Below, piece after piece: positions 1 to 5,052 of a stretch of 5,052 nt of DNA. The position numbers were made by a program, and so were the translations under genes. The notes under the pieces are model-generated. The model made no database searches and was not told the origin of the DNA. It saw nothing but the letters and a program-made list of their open reading frames with translations. Every line of letters starts with the position of its first letter. Position 1 is the first letter of the stretch. The stretch covers positions 1-5,052 of the forward strand of contig SKRY01000208.1 of NCBI GenBank assembly GCA_007118235.1, given 5' to 3'. The stretch is from Candidatus Hydrogenedentota bacterium. GTDB lineage: Bacteria > Hydrogenedentota > Hydrogenedentia > Hydrogenedentales > SLHB01.

Positions 1-2
1 AT

Positions 3-548
3 GTGCTCTTCAGCCGGCCGGACTATTTCGTGATCATCGACGATTTGGAAGCCCCCGAACCGGCGACCTACCAATGGCTGCTCCACGCCCGGGAAGAAAT
101 GGAGATGGACCCGGACGCCCGAGAGGTGTTGTCGGTGAAGAACGAGGCGCGCTTGCGGGTGCGGTTTCTCACGCCGGAGGCCTTGTCGTTCAGCCAGACA
201 GACGAGTTCGACACGCCCCCCGTGGACCCCGCGCCCACGCAGCACCACTTCACGGCCTCCACGGAGGAGCCGCGGGCGTCGCAACGTTTCGTCACCGTGC
301 TCATGCCGCATCGGGAAGGCGGGCAAGACGCGTTGCCCGAGGCTCGTATGCTGGAGGCGGAAGGCGGATTGGCGCTGGAGGTGGGCGATGAGGTCATCCT
401 ATGGCGCGAGTCGGACGCGGACGAGGTCCGCTGGGACGATGCGGCGTCCACGGCGCGGATCACGGTGTACCGCCACGAGGATGGCGAACTCCAAGAGGTT
501 TTCCATTCGGCGGGCGACAGCGTAAATCCAGCGGAGATGCCGATGTAA
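3..548 (+). CDS. Heparinase II/III-like polysaccharide lyase, C-terminal part (5' end outside window)
   Basis: This reading frame is open to the left edge and ends at TAA 546-548, so only the last 181 residues are present. The GTG at position 3 is merely the first possible start codon and not the true start, because the protein begins in mid-domain. The segment near residues 5-28 (RPDYFVIIDDLEAPEPATYQ, then WLLHA) matches the C-terminal beta-sandwich of heparinase II/III-like lyases, where a strand with Asp-Asp-Leu precedes a Trp-Leu-Leu-His motif. A later stretch, QHHFTASTEEP followed by FVTVLMPHR, is also usual in that domain. Family members cleave acidic polysaccharides such as heparan sulfate or alginate by beta-elimination, usually in the periplasm or outside the cell. 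The catalytic alpha/alpha toroid would lie upstream and cannot be inspected, so substrate and activity are unknown. The family call rests on recognised motifs, not a search. Confidence 0.72.
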   Translation: MLFSRPDYFVIIDDLEAPEPATYQWLLHAREEMEMDPDAREVLSVKNEARLRVRFLTPEALSFSQTDEFDTPPVDPAPTQHHFTASTEEPRASQRFVTVLMPHREGGQDALPEARMLEAEGGLALEVGDEVILWRESDADEVRWDDAASTARITVYRHEDGELQEVFHSAGDSVNPAEMPM

Positions 549-625
549 CGGCCCATGCGGCATAATGGCGCGGTGCCGTCTTTGGACGTCCCAATCGTCA
601 GGTGAGGTCGTGTTCCCGGTGTTTA

Positions 626-689
626 CATCCCCCGGCCGTTCGGGCCTTCCCCCTTCAAAAGGGGGAATTGGTCCGATTGCCGGGGGATG
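626..689. repeat. Long nested imperfect hairpin (inverted repeat)
   Basis: Three stacked inverted-repeat arms pair in register. The outer arms are CATCCCCCGGC (626-636) and GCCGGGGGATG (679-689), 11 perfect pairs. The middle arms are 640-646 and 670-676, seven pairs including one G-T. The inner arms are TTCCCCCTT (647-655) and AAGGGGGAA (659-667), nine perfect pairs closing on a CAA loop. Only a small internal loop (637-639 against 677-678) and a TT bulge (668-669) interrupt the stem, giving 27 pairs in 64 bases. No T-run follows on either strand, so it is not a canonical intrinsic terminator. It resembles dispersed REP-like palindromes, but only one copy is visible here. It sits 63 bases before the C69 start. 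Confidence 0.8.
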
Positions 690-691
690 AA

Positions 692-720
692 TTGCGTTTC
701 GGCTGGCAATCAGGGATACT
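692..720 (+). promoter_or_regulatory. Possible sigma70-type promoter for the C69 peptidase gene
   Basis: TTGCGT (692-697) and GATACT (715-720) are separated by 17 bases. They match the -35 and -10 consensus at three and four of six positions. Transcription would begin near 727, giving a leader of about 25 bases, and would exclude the hairpin upstream. The match is modest and the organism's sigma factor preferences are unknown. Confidence 0.25.
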
Positions 721-738
721 GGGGGTTGGCCAATACTT

Positions 739-744
739 AAGGAG
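739..744 (+). promoter_or_regulatory. Shine-Dalgarno site that sets the C69 start
   Basis: AAGGAG lies seven bases before ATG 752. It supports this start over the in-frame GTG at 602, and the resulting protein begins directly with a signal peptide. Confidence 0.75.
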
Positions 745-751
745 AATCGCC

Positions 752-2404
752 ATGTGTTTCGTCCGGACACTCATTCGCATTACGGCGCTGGCGTGCGCCG
801 TGTTTCTGATGCTTCCCGCCGGAGACAGCGCCGCCTGCACGACCATCATGGTGGGCAAGGACGCCTCGGACTGCGGCTCCGTGCTCATGAGCAGCTCGTG
901 CGACGGCAATCAGATGGGGTATGTCCATATCATGCGTGAGCAGACCTATCCCGATCCGGAGCGAATCCCAATGCAACGCAACGGCGGCGAGACCGGCGCC
1001 TATCTGCCGCGCACCGAGGCGACCTGCCGGGCGTTCATTCTGGGCGCCGGCCGGAGCACGGAAGCGCTGGGCGGGATGAACGAACACGGCGTAAGCATCG
1101 GCATCGAGTTCATCCCCATGCGCCCGGAGCTGGACTCGACGCAAGGTATCGTGGGACCCTATAGCAACCATTGGACGACCTCACTCATCGCCAACGGGCT
1201 CATGCGGGCGGAATCGGCGCGGGAAGCCATCGCGGTCATCGGCGCCATGGTGGAGGAGTACGGGTTCCTCTACACGTGGGGGGGTAACGCGGGCGTGGCC
1301 TTGCCCATCGCGGATCCCGAGGAAGCGTGGCTGATGGAGATCTTCGGTCCGGAGGAAGGTTGGACGGCGGAGAGCGATTCCCTTGGCGGCGTGTGGTGCG
1401 CGCAACGCGTGCCCGACGATGGCGTGGGCCTAAGCGCCAACCGCAGCCGCATCGGCGAGGTGGACCTGGACAACGAGGACGAGTTCATGGCCTCGCCAAA
1501 CATCCACTCCCTGGCCGAGCGCCTCGATTTTTGGGAGGAGGGCGAACCCTTCCTTTGGAACGAGGTGTACGGCGATCCGGGCGGCCGCGGCAACTCCATG
1601 CGCGAATGGCGCGTGTTCAGCTTGGCGGCGCCCTCGCTGGATTTGAAGGACCCCGTGGATCCGGTGCCGGAGGCGTACCCGTTCTCGGTCACGCCCGATG
1701 AACCCATCACCATGGAACAGCTTTTCGCCATGATGCGGGATGGGTATGAGGGCACGGAATACGATGTGACCGAAGCCGAGGGATTTCAAGCCGACGGCGA
1801 GAAGAGTCCCCTCGCCCGCCCCTGGGGACCCCCGGAACTCTTTGAGCTGGTGGACGTTGAACCGGAACGCGCCATCGCGACGCCCACGACCAACTACTTG
1901 TTCACCGCTCAGCTTCGGAGCTGGTTGCCCGATCCCATTGGGAACGTACTATGGTTGGCCCCTGGCCCGGCGTACAGCAGCGGATTCGCGCCGATTTACG
2001 CTGGCGCAAACGCCTTGCCCGCGTCATGGGACGGCCCGGCGGATTTCGACGCGATCAACCGCGGCCAGGTCCACTGGAACTACCGCCTGGTCTCCAACCT
2101 CGTGACGAACCTGAACTATCAGGAAGCCATCGGCGACGTTCGGGAAGTCATCGAATCCGCCGAGGAGGCGTTCCTCGCGAGGCAGGCCGACGTTGACGAA
2201 GAGGCCCTGCGACGGCTTGAGGACGAGGGGCGGGAAAGCGCGGAGGCGTGGCTCACGGAATACACGAGACAATGCCTGGAAAACACCGCGCACGGCTATG
2301 ACGAGCTGGTGGATTACCTGATGTTTCAGTACTTGTATGACCGGCCGGACATCGCCCCGATGGCGCCGCCCCGGATCGAGGCGCCGGACAGTATTTTGCC
2401 GTGA
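752..2404 (+). CDS. Secreted peptidase family C69 (dipeptidase, Ntn-hydrolase fold)
   Basis: The 550-residue product starts with a signal peptide: Arg5 and Arg9, a hydrophobic core at about 7-22, then AGDSAA ending at Ala28. Cys29 follows at once in CTTIMVGKDAS, the N-terminal nucleophile motif of C69 dipeptidases, which hydrolyse small peptides through a free N-terminal Cys. Other family-like segments are GGMNEHG (107-113), LSANRSRIGE with Asn230, and QLRSWLPDPIG with Ser390-Trp391. Where classical PepD-type enzymes read roughly M-A-R-N-E-D, this protein reads MSSSCD (46-51): Asp51 is kept but the Arg is absent. This resembles a TCDG-containing subgroup I recall in environmental bacteria. 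Cleavage after Ser-Ala-Ala would expose the nucleophile, so export and activation may be a single step, probably yielding a periplasmic enzyme. A lipoprotein reading is less likely because -3 is Ser rather than Leu. The family is confident; the substrate is unknown. Confidence 0.9.
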   Translation: MCFVRTLIRITALACAVFLMLPAGDSAACTTIMVGKDASDCGSVLMSSSCDGNQMGYVHIMREQTYPDPERIPMQRNGGETGAYLPRTEATCRAFILGAGRSTEALGGMNEHGVSIGIEFIPMRPELDSTQGIVGPYSNHWTTSLIANGLMRAESAREAIAVIGAMVEEYGFLYTWGGNAGVALPIADPEEAWLMEIFGPEEGWTAESDSLGGVWCAQRVPDDGVGLSANRSRIGEVDLDNEDEFMASPNIHSLAERLDFWEEGEPFLWNEVYGDPGGRGNSMREWRVFSLAAPSLDLKDPVDPVPEAYPFSVTPDEPITMEQLFAMMRDGYEGTEYDVTEAEGFQADGEKSPLARPWGPPELFELVDVEPERAIATPTTNYLFTAQLRSWLPDPIGNVLWLAPGPAYSSGFAPIYAGANALPASWDGPADFDAINRGQVHWNYRLVSNLVTNLNYQEAIGDVREVIESAEEAFLARQADVDEEALRRLEDEGRESAEAWLTEYTRQCLENTAHGYDELVDYLMFQYLYDRPDIAPMAPPRIEAPDSILP

Positions 2405-2423
2405 TATCCTCGTCGTCTACAAT
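2396..2423 (+). promoter_or_regulatory. Candidate sigma70-type promoter for exbD-like gene
   Basis: TTGCCG (2396-2401) and TACAAT (2418-2423) lie 16 bases apart, or 17 if the -35 box is read one base earlier. They match consensus at four and five of six positions, notable in GC-rich DNA. The -35 box runs into the last codons of the C69 gene. Transcription would start near 2430, about 47 bases before the exbD ATG. This suggests that exbD can be expressed independently of C69. Confidence 0.42.
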
Positions 2424-2476
2424 GAGTGTGATACCTAGCACTGCGGATCCCGTAACGTTGGAGGCGTTCTTCATTT

Positions 2477-2902
2477 ATGAGCGGTCCCTTTAACGGCGCT
2501 CCCTTGCGCAGACGGCCCACGATCAATATCACGTCCCTCATCGACGTGATGTTCCTCCTGTTGATCTTTTTCATGGTCTCCGCCACGTTCCGCGATGAAC
2601 GGGGGCTGGAGGTGACCCTGCCCGAGGGCGGGCAAGCCGAAAGCAACGGAGGGCAACCCCACGAGATCGTTGTCCAGGAAGACGGCGCCCTGTTCCTGGA
2701 CGGTGAGCCCGTGGACGACGCCGAACTGCGAAGCCGCTTACAGGGGTTGGGCGAGGAAGGCGCGGACGTGAGCGTGGTGTTGCGCGCCGATGAAAACGCG
2801 GGGTGGGGCCGCATCGTGAGCGTGATGGATACCGTCCGCGCCGTGGGCGGCGCCCGGCTCACCGCGGCCACCCGCATGCCTTCCGGCGAGGCCGAACCGT
2901 AA
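2477..2902 (+). CDS. ExbD/TolR-family biopolymer transport protein
   Basis: The 141-residue product has the full ExbD/TolR plan. A short cytoplasmic N-terminus rich in Arg (11-13) is followed by one membrane helix at about 18-39 beginning ITSLIDVMFLLLIFF. Asp23 in this helix sits where the family has its essential proton-channel Asp. A periplasmic domain follows (about 44-141), starting with the usual Leu-Pro and containing VVLRAD and VMDTVRAVG. Family members pair with ExbB/TolQ and use the proton gradient to energise TonB- or Tol-linked work in the envelope. No exbB/tolQ or tonB gene is in the window: neighbours are a peptidase and a phosphoesterase, so the partner must lie elsewhere. GGAGG (2460-2464) is 12 bases before ATG, a slightly long spacing, but the next in-frame Met is inside the helix, so this start stands. 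ExbD versus TolR cannot be decided from this sequence, so no symbol is given. Confidence 0.92.
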   Translation: MSGPFNGAPLRRRPTINITSLIDVMFLLLIFFMVSATFRDERGLEVTLPEGGQAESNGGQPHEIVVQEDGALFLDGEPVDDAELRSRLQGLGEEGADVSVVLRADENAGWGRIVSVMDTVRAVGGARLTAATRMPSGEAEP

Positions 2903-2987
2903 CGATTTCCTCCCCCTACTGTACCCGCCGTTCCGTCCTTGGAGCAGGGGTGTCCGAATATCCCTGACCTTGCATTCCGCAACCAAT

Positions 2988-2994
2988 GGAAAGG
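2988..2994 (+). promoter_or_regulatory. Shine-Dalgarno-like site that sets the phosphoesterase start
   Basis: GGAAAGG lies eight bases before ATG 3003. It favours that start over the in-frame TTG at 2970, which would add 11 residues ahead of an already complete lipoprotein signal peptide. Confidence 0.6.
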
Positions 2995-3002
2995 TTCCGC
3001 CC

Positions 3003-4586
3003 ATGACCTTGTCTGTCCGCTTGGTTGGCGTCGCTGCCGCGTTATTGGCCGGCTTGGCGCTGCTGTTGGCGGGGTGTCCCCAACCACCGGACGAAGAGGC
3101 CGAACTCTGGCTGCGCTTCCTTCATATCACCGACGCGCACATCACGGATGAGGAGAGTCCCGCGCGCACGGCGCGGCTGGACGCGCTTATTCCGCTCTCG
3201 TGGCGGCCGCACGAAGCCTACGGGGCGCAAATCCTTGATGCGACCCTTTCGGTGGTGAACGCCCGCCATGCGGAGCGCCCGCTGGATTTCCTCGTGCATA
3301 CCGGAGACGCCATTGAGCTCGGGCAATACAATGAGTTGCGGTGGTTTCTTGACGTTTTCGACGGTCAGTGGGTCGTTCCTGATTCGGGCGAACCCGATGG
3401 CGAGGAGCGGCCAGTCCCGCCGGAACTGAACCCCAAGCTTGGCTTTCAGGCCCAGGGACTCGACCGCGACATCCCTTGGTATGCCCTCCACGGCAATCAC
3501 GACGGGTTGAGCGTGGGAGAGTTCCGTATCGAGATGGACGACCCGGATCCCGTGCGGTGGATTGCGCCCGCGCCCCGGTTCGTGGCGCGCCTGATCGGGC
3601 TGCATGACTTCGCGGACCGCCCCAATGCGCTTTGGCCCGCCGACGACCGCAGCCCCGCCGTGATTCTGGGCAGCGAAGAACCGCCCATGCATCCCGACAC
3701 CCTGCAATTGCTGATCACGGAACTCGAGGCCGGTCCCATCGTCCCGGACGAGGACCGGCGATTCCTCGGCCGTCACGGATTTGTCGAGGAGCATTTTCAC
3801 ACCAAGGGCGAACCCCACGGCCACGGGTTCACCGAAGCCAACCGCGAGCAAGGCCATGCCTACTACAGCGCGCATCCACGAGAAGATGTCCCGCTGCGGC
3901 TCATCGTGCTTGACACCACCTCCCCCGCGCCAATACCGGGTTTTCCCTTTTTCTATGGGGTCCTGCCATGGGAGCAGTTCGAGGACTTTCTGAAACCCGA
4001 GGTGGAGGCGGCGCGAGCGGCGGGCGAGCACGTCCTTATCATGTCGCATCACCCCAGCAGTGAGTTCGCCGTACCGCACCCCGGCGCCACGGTGGGAACA
4101 CGGGAGTTCCGGCGCTACCTTGCGTCGCAACCACATGTGCTGGCGCATTTCTGCGGCCATCGCCACCGCCACCGCGTGACCACCATCCGGGGACGCTACC
4201 CCTACCCAGAGATTCAGACCGCCTCGCTTATCGACTATCCGCAGGAAGGGCGCCTCATCGAGATCCGCCGCTGCCCCGAGAGCGGCCGATTCCGTATTGA
4301 CGGCGCCATGGTCAGCCACATGGAAGACCCCACACCCCTTTCCGCCGAGGGGTTCCGCCGAGCGAAGATCGACGCGGAACAGAAATGGTTCAAGGCGGGC
4401 GAGCAACCCAGCGAGCAAGACGCTTTGCCCGATACGGCCGCCCTCTTGGAGCAGCTTGGCTTGCCGGAAGGATGGGCGAACTCGTTGCCGGGAAACCCGT
4501 TTGCCCTGTATTCGGGACCATACCCGCCCGATGTCATCAAGGGCGCAATAGAAGACCGGGAGTTTAGCATCGAATTGCGGCGGTAA
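3003..4586 (+). CDS. Lipoprotein calcineurin-like metallophosphoesterase
   Basis: The 527-residue product starts with a lipoprotein signal peptide: Arg6, a hydrophobic stretch at about 8-22 and the lipobox LLAGC with Cys25 as the lipidated residue. Pro, not Asp, follows the Cys, so by the E. coli sorting rule it would go to the outer membrane. All metallophosphoesterase blocks are present in order: ITDAH (Asp44, His46), HTGD (Asp102), GNHD (Asn165, His166), MSHHP (His349/350) and CGHRH (His386, His388). These residues bind the two metals and activate water for phosphoester hydrolysis. About 180 residues separate GNHD from SHH, including a His-rich part (264-285, with HGHGF), and about 138 residues follow the last block. 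This long layout recalls the large subfamilies modelled as TIGR03767/TIGR03768, but I could not test that. The substrate is unknown. Neighbouring genes do not suggest a pathway. Confidence 0.92.
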   Translation: MTLSVRLVGVAAALLAGLALLLAGCPQPPDEEAELWLRFLHITDAHITDEESPARTARLDALIPLSWRPHEAYGAQILDATLSVVNARHAERPLDFLVHTGDAIELGQYNELRWFLDVFDGQWVVPDSGEPDGEERPVPPELNPKLGFQAQGLDRDIPWYALHGNHDGLSVGEFRIEMDDPDPVRWIAPAPRFVARLIGLHDFADRPNALWPADDRSPAVILGSEEPPMHPDTLQLLITELEAGPIVPDEDRRFLGRHGFVEEHFHTKGEPHGHGFTEANREQGHAYYSAHPREDVPLRLIVLDTTSPAPIPGFPFFYGVLPWEQFEDFLKPEVEAARAAGEHVLIMSHHPSSEFAVPHPGATVGTREFRRYLASQPHVLAHFCGHRHRHRVTTIRGRYPYPEIQTASLIDYPQEGRLIEIRRCPESGRFRIDGAMVSHMEDPTPLSAEGFRRAKIDAEQKWFKAGEQPSEQDALPDTAALLEQLGLPEGWANSLPGNPFALYSGPYPPDVIKGAIEDREFSIELRR

Positions 4587-4624
4587 GGATTGCTATTGCC
4601 GCGAGTCATGGGCACAAAGACATT

Positions 4625-4631
4625 GGAGGGG
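4625..4631 (+). promoter_or_regulatory. Shine-Dalgarno site that sets the GTG start of the lrgA-like gene
   Basis: GGAGGGG ends ten bases before GTG 4642. It is the strongest ribosome binding site in the window and supports the GTG start over the later in-frame GTG at 4660. Confidence 0.65.
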
Positions 4632-4641
4632 TGCGGCAATC

Positions 4642-4998
4642 GTGCGGGAAGCGGGGTTCGTGAGCGGATTCGCCTGGTTGTGTGTTTTTCTACTTGGCGG
4701 AACAGCAATTCAATACGTCACGGGATGGCCGATTCCCGGGTCAGTGTGGGGCATGGCGGCCTTGACTGGCGCGCTGGGGATGGGGTGGATCCGGTTGGAG
4801 CAGGTCGAAGCGGCGGCGGACGGGCTGTTGCGGTACCTCGGGTTGCTGTTTGTTCCGCCGGGCGTGGGCGTCATGGAGCACTTCGGACTCATCGCCTCCG
4901 AGTGGCCCGCCATTGTGGCGGCATGGGTGGGCAGCACCTTTCTCGTGTTCGGCGTGACGGGCATCCTCGCGCAACGATTAGGGCAGGCCGGGCAATGA
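4642..4998 (+). CDS. lrgA: LrgA/CidA-family membrane protein
   Basis: The 118-residue product is a small polytopic membrane protein with about four hydrophobic segments: roughly 7-28, 33-49, 62-78 and 89-111. Family signatures are PIPGSVWGM (30-38) and LLFVPPGVGVM (68-78), with a charged link ending in VEAAADGLL between them. Length fits the family. LrgA/CidA proteins were described as holin/antiholin-like modulators of murein hydrolase activity in Staphylococcus, while the related Bacillus PftAB pair takes up pyruvate; either role is possible here. The start is GTG with a strong Shine-Dalgarno site. The stop codon overlaps the start of the lrgB-like gene (ATGA), so the two subunits are probably co-translated. 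No LytS/LytR- or LysR-type regulator gene is visible in the window. The symbol marks family membership; CidA versus LrgA is not resolved. Confidence 0.88.
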   Translation: MREAGFVSGFAWLCVFLLGGTAIQYVTGWPIPGSVWGMAALTGALGMGWIRLEQVEAAADGLLRYLGLLFVPPGVGVMEHFGLIASEWPAIVAAWVGSTFLVFGVTGILAQRLGQAGQ

Positions 4999-5052
4999 GA
5001 AGCCTTCTGGAAGAGCCCATCTTCGGCATTGTGCTGACGCTGGCGGCGTGGC
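4995..5052 (+). CDS. lrgB: LrgB/CidB-family membrane protein, N-terminus only (3' end outside window)
   Basis: ATG 4995 overlaps the lrgA stop in ATGA. The 19 visible residues read MRSLLEEPIFGIVLTLAAW, which fits the start of LrgB proteins: a short polar lead, a Pro-x-Phe-Gly turn, then the first membrane helix with Leu-Thr-Leu. LrgB is the usual partner encoded straight after LrgA, forming a membrane pair linked to pyruvate movement or cell-lysis control. Only 58 bases are in the window, so the call rests mainly on this short motif and on gene order. No dedicated Shine-Dalgarno site is clear beyond the GGGCAGGCCGGGC run at the end of lrgA, consistent with translational coupling. Confidence 0.75.
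   Translation, partial: MRSLLEEPIFGIVLTLAAW

Larger units (their letters stand above)
549..751. other. Intergenic gap between lyase and C69 peptidase genes
   Basis: These 203 bases contain no credible gene. They hold a weak inverted repeat just after the lyase stop (CGGCA 558-562 and TGCCG 574-578, followed by TCTTT), the long nested hairpin at 626-689, a possible promoter at 692-720 and the Shine-Dalgarno site of the next gene. An in-frame extension of the C69 gene back to GTG 602 would cross this region, but it lacks protein-like features. Confidence 0.7.

Noticed and set aside
74..391. Overlapping + strand open frame inside the lyase gene
   Set aside because: The Arg/Gly/Ala-rich product is typical of a shifted frame in GC-rich DNA, while the other frame has clear lyase motifs.
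558..583. Possible intrinsic terminator after the lyase gene (CGGCA, TGCCG, then TCTTT)
   Set aside because: The stem has only five pairs with an 11-base loop and a short, interrupted T-run. It is too weak to list as a terminator.
602..751. In-frame 50-residue N-terminal extension of the C69 protein from GTG 602
   Set aside because: It would place the signal peptide internally, its coding would run through the long hairpin, and the AAGGAG site fits ATG 752.
2945..2966. Small inverted repeat CAGGG/CCCTG between exbD and the phosphoesterase gene
   Set aside because: There are five pairs with a 12-base loop and no T-run or promoter context, within chance expectation.
2970..3002. Upstream TTG start for the phosphoesterase
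   Set aside because: It adds 11 polar residues before a complete lipoprotein signal peptide. The Shine-Dalgarno-like GGAAAGG fits ATG 3003.
2326..3087. Open frame of 253 residues on the - strand across exbD
   Set aside because: It overlaps three + strand genes, is rich in Arg, Ser and Pro without any domain signature, and lies opposite a clear ExbD/TolR protein.
3042..4418. Open frame of 458 residues on the - strand opposite the phosphoesterase gene
   Set aside because: The + strand carries a full lipoprotein signal and all five metallophosphoesterase motifs. The antisense product shows no recognisable domain and is expected from GC-rich codon bias.
4590..4618. Promoter-like pair TTGCTA and CACAAA before lrgA
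   Set aside because: The -10 box matches consensus at only three of six positions, so it is not better than background.

Overview
The window is GC-rich and densely coding, with every recognisable gene on the + strand: two edge-truncated genes and four complete ones. An ExbD-type protein and a lipobox-bearing lipoprotein point to a Gram-negative (two-membrane) bacterium. The mix of a heparinase II/III-like polysaccharide lyase, a secreted C69 peptidase and a lipoprotein phosphoesterase would suit an environmental polymer degrader, for example a Planctomycetes/PVC-type or Hydrogenedentota-like lineage. That lineage guess is only an inference from gene content.

Layout from left to right: (1) the C-terminal 181 residues of a heparinase II/III-like protein, cut by the left edge (3-548). 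(2) A 203-base gap holding a long nested imperfect hairpin (626-689) and a possible promoter (692-720). (3) A secreted C69-family dipeptidase (752-2404) whose catalytic Cys lies directly after the predicted signal peptide. (4) A 72-base gap with a good sigma70-like promoter candidate that begins over the C69 stop codon, then a lone exbD/tolR-like gene (2477-2902). (5) A 100-base gap, then a large lipoprotein calcineurin-like metallophosphoesterase (3003-4586). (6) A short gap, then an lrgA/cidA-like gene with a GTG start (4642-4998), which overlaps by four bases (ATGA) the start of an lrgB-like gene cut by the right edge (4995-5052).

Only lrgA-lrgB is clearly one translationally coupled unit. 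The others are co-oriented but separated by 55 to 203 bases and share no obvious pathway. The common theme is the cell envelope: a probable exported lyase, an exported peptidase, an inner-membrane energy-coupling subunit, an outer-membrane-type lipoprotein enzyme and an inner-membrane LrgAB pair.

I found no tRNA, rRNA, CRISPR array, insertion sequence or transposase. I do not see a convincing new multi-gene system. The strongest structure not explained by genes is the hairpin at 626-689, followed by the signal-peptidase-generated nucleophile arrangement of the C69 enzyme and the orphan exbD.
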